Under the pieces are notes generated by a model. The model did not search any database. It worked only from the letters and a program-made list of their open reading frames with translations, and was not told the origin of the DNA. 64,000 nucleotides of DNA, from assembly GCF_001461825.1 (NCBI RefSeq), contig NZ_LLZC01000007.1, positions 1 to 64,000 of the forward strand. The letters are read 5' to 3'. Source of the DNA: Bacillus velezensis (GTDB lineage Bacteria > Bacillota > Bacilli > Bacillales > Bacillaceae). The translations under genes and the position numbers were made by a program. Numbering within the stretch: the stretch's first letter is position 1; each line of letters opens with the position of its first letter. Shown here in pieces: positions 1 to 8,112 of this stretch.

Positions 1-221
1 TTCATATCGATCAGATCAAGCCAGCTGTCCGTGACGCTGGCGTGGTCTTGGAAAAAGGCTTTGATATTGTCGGCGCCTTTGCCTGAAAACTCACTGTCGT
101 CTAAGTCAGCCATTTCCTGAAACGCTTTTCTGAGATTAATAAATTGTTCTCTAATCTGATCGTATTGTTTAGCCCGCTTTTCTGCGGCTGAAATGAACGA
201 GGCTGCTTCAAATACTTTCAT
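1..221 (-). CDS. LXG-domain polymorphic toxin, N-terminal part only (runs off window)
   Basis: The minus strand reads from an ATG at 221, preceded by a good ribosome site (GGAAAGGAG), through to the window edge without a stop, giving 73 codons. The protein starts [22 protein letters not shown] and continues with [20 protein letters not shown]. This is the conserved start of LXG-domain proteins of the YobL/YeeF/YxiD group in Bacillus. In that family the LXG domain targets a variable C-terminal toxin, often a nuclease, to a type VII (Yuk/Yee) secretion system, and a small immunity gene lies just downstream. The toxin domain and immunity gene would lie beyond position 1 and cannot be seen. The family call is firm; the toxin activity is unknown. 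Confidence 0.85.
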   Translation of the reverse strand, partial: MKVFEAASFISAAEKRAKQYDQIREQFINLRKAFQEMADLDDSEFSGKGADNIKAFFQDHASVTDSWLDLIDM

Positions 222-321
222 TTACGTCTCCTTTCCGCTTCTTTCTGTCTAAATTTTACCATAGGATATAATGCCTGAAGAACTTCTTTTTTGTTGCGTT
301 GAACTTTCTCCGTTCATAAAA

Positions 322-387
322 ATAACCATCAAACTGATGTTTTCTCCCGCAAGTCAAATCGCGGAAAATGCATCGGCTGATGGTTAT
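322..387. other. imperfect stem-loop upstream of the LXG gene
   Basis: The stretch 222-549 has no convincing gene. It holds an inverted repeat with perfect 10-base outer arms (ATAACCATCA at 322-331, TGATGGTTAT at 378-387) and a partly matching inner stem (GATGTTTTC against GAAAATGCATC). No T-run follows, so it is not an ordinary terminator. An 88-codon reading frame covers the area on the minus strand but has no recognisable domain and is not called as a gene. Confidence 0.4.
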
Positions 388-549
388 AAAGAGTATGGAT
401 CCCAGTCTTAAATGCAGGGAAGTGAGATAACGAGTACACCTAGATTCCTTCATATGTGACAACCCAATATTATTTATGCCAAAAACAGCTAACAGCGCAG
501 TAAAGGTCATTACAGAATTCATTTCCCTCGAAGTTAGTCTTAAGATAGT

Positions 550-1305
550 TTAAATTAAGCCATTGAGTATTTTTTCAAACTTATTCACGCTCATCATCTC
601 ATGAGTGAGAAATGTCCCATTATAAAACACGCTGAAAGTCGTCCAAACTGCCGGGGATTTTTGCGCCATATCTTTTGACGTTATTCGCCGGGCCTGAAAA
701 TGAAGTCCTTTCTTTTCAATCAGTTCCTTTAAATCCTTTAACAATCCGACTGCAAATGGGCATTGAGCTGTATAAAATATTGTGATTCCCTTATCATTAA
801 CGGAATTACTTTTCACCTGTTTTTTAAATACAGGAGGATGTGCATGTTCATTCCACGTCAGTGACACCAACTGAAAATAGGGTTCTGCTTCATCTTGCAC
901 AGCAAATCCCATATGCTCGAAGAAATGCTTATCACTTAAATAAGGGAGTTTTTTCTTCCCCACTATATGAACTATCCCATCCATACCTCGGGATTTTGCA
1001 TCTGACACACATTTTTCTAACAAGTGTTTCGCATGTCCGTTATTCTTATATTTACCTGAGACCCAAAGACAATTAATAAACATAAAATTAGGTGCGCTTA
1101 CCGGAACCCATGCTTCTTCTGCAGGTAAATATTCAATAAAAACTTTTGCCCGTTTGTTTAGGCGATAGAACACCAAGCCATCAATCATTCGATCTTTGAG
1201 CCAGCTCTTCTTTTCATTTACCGCATCCTCATATTGTTTCGTACCTAATGCACAGCAAATATGATTGTCATCAATATTGTCCCTAGTCAACTCAATGTAT
1301 TCCAT
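550..1305 (-). CDS. yoaP: YoaP-like GNAT acetyltransferase with C-terminal YoaP domain
   Basis: The 251-residue protein has two parts. Residues about 1-150 look like a GNAT N-acyltransferase fold, with the CoA-binding region around VSGKYKNNGHAKHLLEKC (V/I-x-x-x-x-[QRN]-x-x-G-x-[GA] pattern). Residues about 165-251 form the YoaP domain, which has a thioredoxin-like look (TIFYTAQCPFAVGLLKDL) with a single Cys in the position of the redox motif. The length matches B. subtilis YoaP as I remember it. The substrate is not known. The ATG at 1305 follows GGGTGAGGAA at a suitable distance. It is transcribed alone, in the same direction as the UPF0715 gene but with that gene upstream. Family call good; biochemical role open. 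Confidence 0.8.
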   Translation of the reverse strand: MEYIELTRDNIDDNHICCALGTKQYEDAVNEKKSWLKDRMIDGLVFYRLNKRAKVFIEYLPAEEAWVPVSAPNFMFINCLWVSGKYKNNGHAKHLLEKCVSDAKSRGMDGIVHIVGKKKLPYLSDKHFFEHMGFAVQDEAEPYFQLVSLTWNEHAHPPVFKKQVKSNSVNDKGITIFYTAQCPFAVGLLKDLKELIEKKGLHFQARRITSKDMAQKSPAVWTTFSVFYNGTFLTHEMMSVNKFEKILNGLI

Positions 1306-1401
1306 TTTTCCTCACCCGCTTTCTGGATTCATCACATGAATTTCAATTTGAACAATGCAGACTGTGCATGGCGCTAGTCGGTCTTTTTTAGAAAATCAGC
1401 T

Positions 1402-1818
1402 TTACTTCTGGGGAGTATTGTAATTTCTCAGAAATATAGAGTCCCAGAACCAATATATGAACGCAGCAACAATGCTCATTATGTAATAAATGAAAGTTCT
1501 AAAAACTGAGAAATCAATTGGCGGATTATCTATGTACCAGAACAAGAACACAGCTAAAAAAGCGACTGCTGTATAAATGAAAAGATGAACCAAACTAAAC
1601 TTTTTAGGCTTCTTTCTTAGCCATAGTTGCACAGGAACAGCAAACAAAAGGTAAGTAATGAATGCGTAAAAAGCAATGATAACCACAGTAACCAATGCAA
1701 ATGGCACAAAACCCGAGTATACAAACATATATAGCCCGAAGATCAAACCATACGACAAACTTGAAAAAGCCAATGTGTAAGTATAGCTTTGACTTTTGCT
1801 CCAAGACGCTGCTTCCAT
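1402..1818 (-). CDS. UPF0715 family membrane protein (YoaG/YopD/YosE-like)
   Basis: A 138-residue, very hydrophobic protein with four likely membrane helices: around LAFSSLSYGLIFGLYMFV, FALVTVVIIAFYAFITYLLF, LVHLFIYTAVAFLAVFLFWY and TFIYYIMSIVAAFIYWFW. Its pattern fits the UPF0715 family, which in B. subtilis occurs both on the chromosome and in SP-beta prophage. The reading frame can be opened at a GTG at 1827, but that codon lies inside the ribosome site (AGGTGA), so the ATG at 1818 is preferred. Function unknown. Presence beside yoaP and an LXG toxin fits an accessory island. Confidence 0.7.
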   Translation of the reverse strand: MEAASWSKSQSYTYTLAFSSLSYGLIFGLYMFVYSGFVPFALVTVVIIAFYAFITYLLFAVPVQLWLRKKPKKFSLVHLFIYTAVAFLAVFLFWYIDNPPIDFSVFRTFIYYIMSIVAAFIYWFWDSIFLRNYNTPQK

Positions 1819-1970
1819 ATATTTCACCTGCTTTTTATAAAAATAAAGTATCCATTTTTTCCTATTGTTTAAAATCAGTATATATCCATCACTTTAAAAG
1901 ATCTATGTTTTTTGGCAGATCATCAATTCACTATCTTAATATCCAGAAATTTTATTGCCATTAAAAAAGG

Positions 1971-2398
1971 TCAAGGAAATACCTTGACTGTGTATCGCTC
2001 ACCAATCTGCATCCGGCTCATCGTGTTCGAATCCGTAAAAGCCTTTAATCCACACATCTCCGCAGCCGGCTCCTTCACCTTATCAGCCGCGCTCAAGTTC
2101 AAATGATTACCCGTGAAATTCTTTTCACAAAGGGTAAAATCATCTCCTGCCAGTGTAATTCTCTGCAGTTTAAGCTCAAATATCGGCAGAAAGATTATGA
2201 CCACAAATTCAAAGCAAGAAACGACAGCCCCCATGCAGATAGACCAAACATTACAAAGAACCTAAGCAAAGCTTCGAATTTTGTAAGTCTTCGCTCCCTT
2301 TTCGTTTTACCCAATTTCCAATAAACGGCGTAGCAGGAAAACACCAAAATGAGTTGTCCAAGTCGCGACACAGATTCTAAGAATTCTATACCATTCAT
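1971..2398 (-). pseudogene. small membrane protein gene, apparently frameshifted (two overlapping frames)
   Basis: The first frame starts at an ATG at 2398 behind a clear GAGGTGA site and encodes 67 residues with two membrane helices before stopping at 2195. A second frame, open from 2234 to 1971, continues with another hydrophobic stretch (FEFVVIIFLPIFEL) and a soluble tail ending GERYTVKVFP. The overlap lies at a run of five C on the plus strand (2228-2232). The second frame has no ribosome site of its own, so the simplest reading is one protein of about 140 residues broken by a one-base slip. Two translationally coupled genes is the alternative. I do not recognise the family. Confidence 0.45.
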
Positions 2399-2700
2399 TG
2401 ATTTTCACCTCGTTTATTTAAACAGAGAGTCTTTCTTACAGCGTTTATCCAAAGCACTGATTTTAAAAACCGCTTGAGGAATTGTTTGTAAAATGGTTTG
2501 CCTGCCGCTTGATAAAAACGGCCCATCCTTACTCCCCCATGTATCAATCAATATGATTTTTATTATCTCAGATAGAAAGACGATTTCCAACAGTTATGTA
2601 AAAATAAGTAACTTGCAAGATGTTTAATTGTATAAGAAAAGTTGTCTTATCCAGCAGAACCATGAGTGCTGCATTTCTCCATTAAAGCGCTAAAGGAAAG

Positions 2701-3033
2701 TTATAAAAGAGCCGATTTTAGGCTCATTCGCGAAGCTTTAGGGCCATGAATGAGAGCATCATGTCCGACACTTACATTGTTTCCGATATAAATGAAATAT
2801 GCCTTATCTTTGACTGAAACAAATTGTGTTAACAAACCATGTAAAATGACTCCGTCTTGATTTGAACCAATCGCACGAATAGCTGCATTTGACGTTACTT
2901 AAACATTGTCCTTTATTCTCACGTCTCCTTTCACGCTGGAAAACGGACTTATGAACGAAGTTTTATCGATTTTAGGGTGTCTTTGAACCGGATTAAATGA
3001 TGTAACAGGGTTAGGGCTGATAAGGGCAAAAAC
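2701..3033 (-). pseudogene. decayed gamma-class (Cam-like) carbonic anhydrase
   Basis: Reading the minus strand in one frame from 3033 gives ALISPNPVTSFNPVQ, then SFISPFSSVKGDVRIKDNV, a stop (TAA at 2899-2901), VTSNAAIRAIGSNQDGVILHG, and YIGNNVSVGHDALIHGPKA before a final stop at 2701. This follows the N-terminal half of Cam-type gamma carbonic anhydrases, which are left-handed beta-helix trimers that hydrate CO2. All three zinc-ligand His positions (LHG, GHD, IHG) are still recognisable. The gene has an internal stop, a frame break before 3033 and no C-terminal half. It cannot make an active enzyme. The rest of 2399-3303 holds only out-of-frame debris. Confidence 0.65.
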
Positions 3034-3303
3034 TTAGTGAGCCGGTGATTGTCAAATTTATCTTCCGTCAGCTTTTTATCGCTCAAAAAAAGGCCTCCTT
3101 TGAAAACGTATCTATTCATGTATATATGTAAATTCTGTGCATTTGGAGATGACAAATCATCAATAGAATCCTCCCTGCACAGCTCCCTCAATTTTTGTAG
3201 AGACACTTATCCGCAAAATGTAAGGGTTTTCAAAATAAGAGCGGTATGTTAAATTGTAAGATAAGTAAAAATTTTCTGCTAATATTTGAAAGGGGTGTAT
3301 GAT

Positions 3304-4320
3304 TTGAAAGCAGTAGTAGCAACAAAAGACAAAAGTATAGCGATCGTACAAAAAGAATTACGTCCTTTGCGACATGGTGAAGCCAAAGTTAAGATGGAAT
3401 ACTGCGGTGTATGTCATACTGACTTGCATGTTAAAAATGCTGATTTCGGGGATGTTACTGGCGTCACTTTAGGTCATGAGGGAATAGGCATTGTAACTGA
3501 GATCGGTGAAGGTGTAACAAGTCTGAAAAAGGGCGACCGCGTCTCTATTGCCTGGATGTTTGAAAGCTGCGGCTGCTGTGAATATTGCCTAACTGGCCGT
3601 GAAACCTTGTGCCGGGATGTAAAAAATGCCGGCTATACAGTTGACGGCGCAATGGCTGAAGAAGCAATCGTAGCGGTTGATTATGCAATAAAGGTGCCGG
3701 AAAATTTAGATCCTGCAGCAGCAAGCAGCATTACTTGTGCAGGTGTAACAACTTATAAAGCGGTTAAAGTCAGTGAAATTAAACCAGGTCAATGGATCGG
3801 TGTATTTGGAGTCGGCGGTTTAGGCAACTTGGCTGTTCAATATGCAAAAAATGTCTTTAACGCTAAAGTAATTGCTTTCGACATTAGCGATGAAAAATTG
3901 AATTTTGCTAAGAGCTTAGGCGCTGATGCGGTTGTAAACAGTTTAAACGAAGACCCCGTCGCTAAAGCAAAAGAAGTGACTAACGATTCAGGGCTTGATG
4001 CTGTGGTCATCACGGCTGTCTCTAAAACCCCTTTCAATCAAGCGATTGATGTTGTAAAAGCAGGAGCCCGTGTAGTCGCTGTCGGTTTACCGGTGGACAA
4101 AATGGATTTAGATATTCCCCGTCTCGTGTTAGATGGGATTCAGGTAGTAGGTTCATTAGTAGGTACCAGAGAAGATTTGAAGGAAGCTTTTCAATTTGCC
4201 GCAGACGGTAAAGTTGTACCTAAAGTGACAAAGCGCCCGATTGAAGATGTGAATGATATTTTTGAAGAAATGGAGCAAGGTAAAGTGACCGGCCGCATGG
4301 TTATCGATTTTACTTCCTAA
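3304..4320 (+). CDS. zinc-dependent alcohol dehydrogenase (AdhP type)
   Basis: The 338-residue protein is a medium-chain NAD(P)-dependent alcohol dehydrogenase. Catalytic zinc ligands are Cys in CGVCHTDLH (residues 34-42), His58 in GHEGIG, and the Cys in [13 protein letters not shown] structural zinc site is given by four Cys in [17 protein letters not shown]. The dinucleotide fold shows [11 protein letters not shown]. The frame opens upstream at a TTG at 3286, but that precedes the ribosome site AAAGGGG at 3289; the TTG at 3304 has correct spacing and gives the usual family start (MKAVVAT). It stands alone between a pseudogene and a terminator. Likely role is interconversion of ethanol or other short alcohols with aldehydes. 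The exact orthologue is not settled. Confidence 0.88.
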   Translation: MKAVVATKDKSIAIVQKELRPLRHGEAKVKMEYCGVCHTDLHVKNADFGDVTGVTLGHEGIGIVTEIGEGVTSLKKGDRVSIAWMFESCGCCEYCLTGRETLCRDVKNAGYTVDGAMAEEAIVAVDYAIKVPENLDPAAASSITCAGVTTYKAVKVSEIKPGQWIGVFGVGGLGNLAVQYAKNVFNAKVIAFDISDEKLNFAKSLGADAVVNSLNEDPVAKAKEVTNDSGLDAVVITAVSKTPFNQAIDVVKAGARVVAVGLPVDKMDLDIPRLVLDGIQVVGSLVGTREDLKEAFQFAADGKVVPKVTKRPIEDVNDIFEEMEQGKVTGRMVIDFTS

Positions 4321-4324
4321 TCTT

Positions 4325-4352
4325 AAGGCTGCCGGGAATGATACGGCAGCCT
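4325..4352 (+). terminator. terminator after alcohol dehydrogenase
   Basis: A hairpin with arms AAGGCTGCCG and CGGCAGCCTT, separated by nine bases, begins five bases after the stop codon. The T-run behind it is weak, so termination may be partial. Confidence 0.65.
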
Positions 4353-4469
4353 TTGATCTCGATTCTTGCTCAGCGCCCCACCCAGACTGAATGAGACTTT
4401 GTCATTTAGTTCAGAAAAGAAGCTCTACAGACCATTCAGCGGACATTCATTTAGCGAGTACTGCCTGAA

Positions 4470-4970
4470 CTAACCCTGATACCAATATAATGCAAGGTCA
4501 GTCATTGCCGAAGCGTAGCCCTGCTGTCTTAACATAGTTGTTATGCTGCCCCGATGATAAGTTCCGTGATTGGCAACATGGAATAAAATTTCTGAGTAAG
4601 CAGTTTCTCTGTAACCTAACCAAGGATTATTTAAGTTCATTTTTTGTTCTAAATCTGTTTGGCTATTCATCCATTCTTCAAACTGTGAAGCCAGTTCTTC
4701 ATAAGACGCCGCAAATTCATCTGCAGAATATAAATGAGCCCTTTCTGAATAACCCATAGAAGCTTCCAATGCTTCCTGCATGTCTATTCCTTTAAGTACT
4801 TGCAGCCACATAACATCCACCGCGCAAATGTGACTGAACGTTTGAGCAATTGTAGGATATGAACTGTGAACCTCTTCATAAAGGACATTACTTGGTAATT
4901 CCTTTATTCTTTCTAATAACGCTTTATTCGCCCAAACATGGTACTGATACATATTTTTCGCATGGTTCAT
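4470..4970 (-). CDS. DinB-family protein
   Basis: A 166-residue four-helix protein of the DinB/YfiT superfamily. The metal-binding His triad is visible: one His in FSHICAVDVMW near residue 47 and two in FHVANHGTYHRG near residues 131-139. Such proteins bind a divalent metal. Some are damage-inducible and others are thiol-dependent transferases, so a precise reaction cannot be given. The start at 4970 has a strong site (AAAGGAGAG). It lies 63 bases downstream of a WYL regulator on the same strand, and the pair may be cotranscribed. Confidence 0.8.
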   Translation of the reverse strand: MNHAKNMYQYHVWANKALLERIKELPSNVLYEEVHSSYPTIAQTFSHICAVDVMWLQVLKGIDMQEALEASMGYSERAHLYSADEFAASYEELASQFEEWMNSQTDLEQKMNLNNPWLGYRETAYSEILFHVANHGTYHRGSITTMLRQQGYASAMTDLALYWYQG

Positions 4971-5033
4971 TTAACATCTCTCCTTTAAAGTTGATACTTG
5001 TGATTATAAAAAAAGATATATGACAGCAGATTG

Positions 5034-5948
5034 TCATACATCTTTATAAATTTTCATTATTTTTTCAGCTTCATCCATTAAAATTGATTGAAGTTCCACC
5101 GGTTTTATAATTTTAGCGCCACTGCCAAAGCTTAAAAGAATTGATTTAAGCCATCCGGCATGCTGAGGCCGATACACAGAGATTGTAAACGTCATACTTC
5201 CATCTCTGTTCATGACTTTTGAAGCGTTCTGAAATTGATCTAATACTTTAGCTATGGAATTAGGATTAACCCAAATGACTACATCCGCAAACCCTCCCAG
5301 GTCGGATTCTGAATAAGATGGTTCATCTTTCACTTTGTGACTGCGCAAAAACTCTTCTTGAGTAAGCGTTATATTCATCATACGTGATACTCTAAATTCT
5401 CTATCATCTTGACGTTCTCTGCAGAAGCCATATACATACCAACTACGAAACTTATACTGAAGGTGGATAGGTTCTGCTTCACGTGATGTAAATTCATTTT
5501 TATTACTGACATAATCAAAGCGTACTGCCTTTTTTTCCTGTATAGCTTTTCGCAGCCGGATTAATGAATTCGGTTCTGTTCTAAGGCTTTCCAAGTTAAC
5601 ATACAAAGTCCTGCTGCTTTCGCTTGTATCCAGAGATTTTAATCTATCTATCGTGTGTTCAACTTCCTTATCTTCAAAAACACTCGACAAACTGCTTAAT
5701 ACTGTAACTAAATTCAATACATCATGAGAACCGATTAAACTTTTATCAAATTTGTATCCTCTCATTATCCCAAAACCGCCGTTAGCCCCTTGGTATGAAA
5801 CGACTGGTATTCCAGCTGCACAAATCGCTTCGATGTCTCTATAAATTGTCCGCGTTGATACTTGAAATTCATCAGCTAAACTGGAAGCAGATAAAATTTC
5901 ATTATGTAAGAGCTTGAATATGATTGATAACAAACGTTCTAATTTCAA
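5034..5948 (-). CDS. HTH/WYL-domain transcriptional regulator (YobV-like)
   Basis: A 304-residue regulator. Residues 1-60 are a DeoR-type winged helix (LADEFQVSTRTIYRDIEAI), followed by the glycine-rich GANGGFGIMRGY hinge. Residues about 140-200 form a WYL domain (VRFDYVSNKN ... WYVYGFCRERQDDREFRVSRM), and the C-terminal extension is typical of the family. WYL domains sense small ligands or nucleic acid. The start is a TTG at 5948 behind AAAGGAATTGAGA. The likely target is its own promoter or the DinB gene downstream, which is an inference from position. It resembles B. subtilis YobV as I remember it. Confidence 0.8.
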   Translation of the reverse strand: MKLERLLSIIFKLLHNEILSASSLADEFQVSTRTIYRDIEAICAAGIPVVSYQGANGGFGIMRGYKFDKSLIGSHDVLNLVTVLSSLSSVFEDKEVEHTIDRLKSLDTSESSRTLYVNLESLRTEPNSLIRLRKAIQEKKAVRFDYVSNKNEFTSREAEPIHLQYKFRSWYVYGFCRERQDDREFRVSRMMNITLTQEEFLRSHKVKDEPSYSESDLGGFADVVIWVNPNSIAKVLDQFQNASKVMNRDGSMTFTISVYRPQHAGWLKSILLSFGSGAKIIKPVELQSILMDEAEKIMKIYKDV

Positions 5949-6332
5949 TTCTCAATTCCTTTCCTTATTAGAATTGGAAGTGCTCTTTTTGCTCTGACAC
6001 ATTTATGCCGCTCACCTCCTGTCACTTCAAGATACCACGCAGAAAGCTTAATTTTTTCACCTAACCGCATAATACGCGAATTACCATATGCTTTATACTT
6101 TGCGACACCGATAAACCCTTCTATTGCTTCATTTGATATTCAATAAAACGCCTGTTGAACCTTTGCTTATGTATACAGCTTCATCTTCACTGAGTAATTT
6201 GACGCCCAATTTAATCTACATAATAGTTCACTGAATCTCTCAACAATTTTAGAAGAGATGTTCGGTCAATCGACATCCTTGTGATATATATGGTAAAATT
6301 TATAGAAAAGAAACAAAGGAGTGTTGTTACAT
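5949..6332. other. stretch without an intact gene; possible coding remnant
   Basis: No intact gene is seen. On the minus strand several short frames read like a broken protein, for example KAYGNSRIMRLGEKIKL followed by SAWYLEVTGGE (about 6085 down to 6010) and LLSEDEAVYISKGSTGVLL (about 6205 down to 6145). These pieces lie in different frames with stops between. I cannot name the family. Confidence 0.3.
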
Positions 6333-6500
6333 ATGAATCTTATCATTTTAGCATCCATGCTTTTATGGGGTGCAGTGATCCACGAGCTAAACAAACCTTC
6401 AAAAAAGCAAAGTAAACGAAAAATGATCCCTTTGGTATCCCTCAGTTCTTTATCTACTTTAATCATCACAATTTCGCTTTTTTCTCATTTAATTGGTTGA
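6333..6500 (+). CDS. small two-helix membrane protein
   Basis: A 55-residue frame with ATG at 6333, preceded by AAAGGAGTG. It has a hydrophobic N-terminal helix (LIILASMLLWGAVI), a basic middle (KPSKKQSKRK) and a second hydrophobic segment (LVSLSSLSTLIITISLFS). A terminator follows directly. No family recognised; the ribosome site, tight terminator and clean membrane pattern support a real gene. Confidence 0.55.
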   Translation: MNLIILASMLLWGAVIHELNKPSKKQSKRKMIPLVSLSSLSTLIITISLFSHLIG

Positions 6501-6504
6501 TATT

Positions 6505-6540
6505 TGTTATGAGGAAACCCGCCAGAGGTTCCTCATAACA
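6505..6540. terminator. bidirectional hairpin between convergent small genes
   Basis: Arms TGTTATGAGGAAACC and GGTTCCTCATAACA pair with one bulged A around a seven-base loop. The hairpin sits between the plus-strand small gene ending at 6500 and the minus-strand gene ending at 6549. Confidence 0.6.
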
Positions 6541-6548
6541 CTAAAAAC

Positions 6549-6734
6549 CTACTCACTGCACTTTTTACAGCAGACCTTATCAGAGTGTTTGCTTAACACT
6601 TTGTCCATTCTCCCCACAGGCATCTTCTTCTCACTCGGAAGTGTAAGATAAGCTGTTATCTCATCCCCAGATTTTAATGTTTTTCCGCAGATAGAGCATT
6701 TTAACTCAGTATTAAAGAAATTTTTTAATCCCAT
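6549..6734 (-). CDS. small zinc-ribbon-like protein
   Basis: A 61-residue protein with two Cys pairs, CSICGK near residue 14 and CCKKC near the C terminus, spaced as in a zinc ribbon. The start follows a strong AAGGAGG. Similar short Bacillus proteins often carry the label 'Fe3+ hydroxamate ABC transporter', which the sequence does not support: there is no signal peptide and the protein is far too short. Metal binding is likely; function unknown. Confidence 0.6.
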   Translation of the reverse strand: MGLKNFFNTELKCSICGKTLKSGDEITAYLTLPSEKKMPVGRMDKVLSKHSDKVCCKKCSE

Positions 6735-6795
6735 CCAGAAGCCTCCTTACTTACCTTTATAAAGTAATACGTTAATGCTTTATAAAAGTTTCAGG

Positions 6796-7047
6796 TTAAA
6801 TAAATACTCCTTGCCTGGGAATATACTTCGTTTCAGTTGATCCGCAGCCGCCCCGGTCATCGTTGCCTATAACTTTATCTGCACCACAAACCCGCAAGCA
6901 GCCTCCTTGTATCGTACCTTCCGTCCCTTTGTGATTTGTTTTGATTTGTCGTATACTGCGCTTGCCCGGGAAATGATGAATATTTTCGTTAACTATAATT
7001 TCCCTGTACCTCTTCGTATGTGGCTCTGCATGATGAAGTAACTTCAT
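6796..7047 (-). CDS. hypothetical small protein, possibly frameshifted at its start
   Basis: The frame encodes 83 residues, Gly/Lys rich, ending GGCGSTETKYIPRQGVFI. Its ATG at 7047 has only a weak ribosome site. In another frame an ATG at 7090 has a strong site (AGAGGAGG) and encodes 33 residues (MAKHAIKLCMKVV...) that stop just inside the longer frame. A single protein broken by a one-base shift would explain both. No family recognised. Confidence 0.35.
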   Translation of the reverse strand: MKLLHHAEPHTKRYREIIVNENIHHFPGKRSIRQIKTNHKGTEGTIQGGCLRVCGADKVIGNDDRGGCGSTETKYIPRQGVFI

Positions 7048-7281
7048 GGCTCACCACTTTCATACACAGTTTTATTGCATGTTTAGCCATATCCCTCCTC
7101 TTTAAACAGCAAACCGTCCCATCCATTTCTCTCTTTCAGTTAACTTCCCATTATTTCATATTCTTAGAAGCTCTTCATTTTAGACATAACATCCATTTTT
7201 TCTTATTTAGACTTAAATCTATGTCGAAATTTATCGTCCGGCATATTATGTACTATCCTAACAACAGGAGGTGGCAATAAT

Positions 7282-7368
7282 ATGGGGAATTACGGTGGAA
7301 GCTCTTTCGTATTGATCGTTGTGCTGTTCATTTTGTTAATCATTGTAGGTGCTGCATTCCTTTTCTAG
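7282..7368 (+). CDS. YjcZ-family small sporulation-type membrane protein
   Basis: A 28-residue peptide, MGNYGGSSFVLIVVLF followed by ILLIIVGAAFLF, preceded by AGGAGGTGG. The Gly-rich start and single long hydrophobic helix are typical of the YjcZ family, whose members are found in Bacillus, often expressed late in sporulation. Too short to appear in most gene predictions. Monocistronic, with a terminator about 55 bases downstream. Confidence 0.8.
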   Translation: MGNYGGSSFVLIVVLFILLIIVGAAFLF

Positions 7369-7422
7369 CACATTGACGATTTATATTCGTCTCCCAAACA
7401 TTGCATCCCTTAGTTCGGACAG

Positions 7423-7450
7423 ACGCCATAAGAAGTTTTATGGCGTTTTT
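7423..7450 (+). terminator. terminator after YjcZ-family gene
   Basis: Perfect arms ACGCCATA (7423-7430) and TATGGCGT (7439-7446) with an eight-base loop, followed by a T-run. Confidence 0.85.
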
Positions 7451-7544
7451 ACTTTTGAAAAACAAATCCATTTAAAATAAACATTTTATTTTTACTCTGA
7501 AGTTTTTTCATAAGCAGGAGAGTTTCCTCCCCTGCCTACGGCTG

Positions 7545-7709
7545 CTAATCCTTTTCAGATCTTTTATGGAATACTCGGACTAATATTGCCGCTATGAAGA
7601 TTAAGGCGAACAATCCAAAAGCCATTGATCCATTCTTTAAAATGATCCCAAAGATCAACAATGCGCAACCAGACAAAATAAATAGTATCTTACTTAAAAT
7701 ATTAATCAT
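7545..7709 (-). CDS. two-helix membrane peptide, candidate immunity protein
   Basis: A 54-residue frame starting MINILSKILFILSGCALLIF and ending VFHKRSEKD. It has two hydrophobic helices (about residues 4-24 and 29-46) and a charged tail. Its ATG overlaps the stop of the upstream Cys-rich gene (ATGA), so the two are translationally coupled. Small two-helix membrane proteins directly after a bacteriocin gene are commonly its immunity factor. That role is inferred from size, topology and coupling; no family was recognised. Confidence 0.6.
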   Translation of the reverse strand: MINILSKILFILSGCALLIFGIILKNGSMAFGLFALIFIAAILVRVFHKRSEKD

Positions 7710-7972
7710 TTACATTTCTCCCAATCAAAGCTTGCATTGACACCAATAATACCTGCAGTATTTATACAAGCATAGCAAGCAGTTCCACATAAAATAGTTA
7801 AACCAGTGATTGCCCATTGGCTAATATTCTTATCGCATAAACAATCTGATACACATCCAGTCCAACCCTTAGCACTCATCATGTTTGATGATGAGCCCGT
7901 TTTATCTTCTGCAGACTTTTCTGTCTCAAAGACACCAGACTTGTCTTCATCTTTAACACAAGACTTGTTCAT
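7706..7972 (-). CDS. Cys-rich secreted peptide resembling halocin C8-like bacteriocin
   Basis: An 88-residue protein. Residues 1-34 are charged and polar (Lys, Glu, Asp, Ser), and residues 35-88 form a core starting GWTGCVSDCLCDKN with two long hydrophobic turns. The core has seven Cys arranged C-x3-C-x-C-x15-C-x3-C-x2-C with a last Cys near the end. This resembles halocin C8-like peptide domains known from archaea and some Bacillus. There is no double-glycine leader and no classical signal peptide. The ATG at 7972 follows AAAGGGG. It overlaps a two-helix peptide gene by four bases. No dedicated transporter or modifying enzyme lies nearby. The family call is from memory of the Cys pattern. 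Confidence 0.55.
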   Translation of the reverse strand: MNKSCVKDEDKSGVFETEKSAEDKTGSSSNMMSAKGWTGCVSDCLCDKNISQWAITGLTILCGTACYACINTAGIIGVNASFDWEKCK

Positions 7973-8112
7973 GAAAATAACCCCTTTGTAAAAAAATAAT
8001 TGTCATCCGGCACCAATACTACATATCAAACAGACCATCTCATAAATCACCTTCTCTCTTTAATAAAACGCTACCATTCATATAAATAATTGTTAAGCAA
8101 AATGGCTTTCAC

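Noticed and set aside
256..522. 88-codon minus-strand frame upstream of the LXG gene
   Set aside because: It overlaps the inverted repeat, has no recognised domain and mixed composition. Not supported as a gene.
7501..7545. GC-rich hairpin after the candidate immunity gene taken as terminator
   Set aside because: The arms pair (GCAGGGGA/TCTCCTGC with a G-T pair), but no T-run follows on the minus strand, so it is not listed as a terminator.
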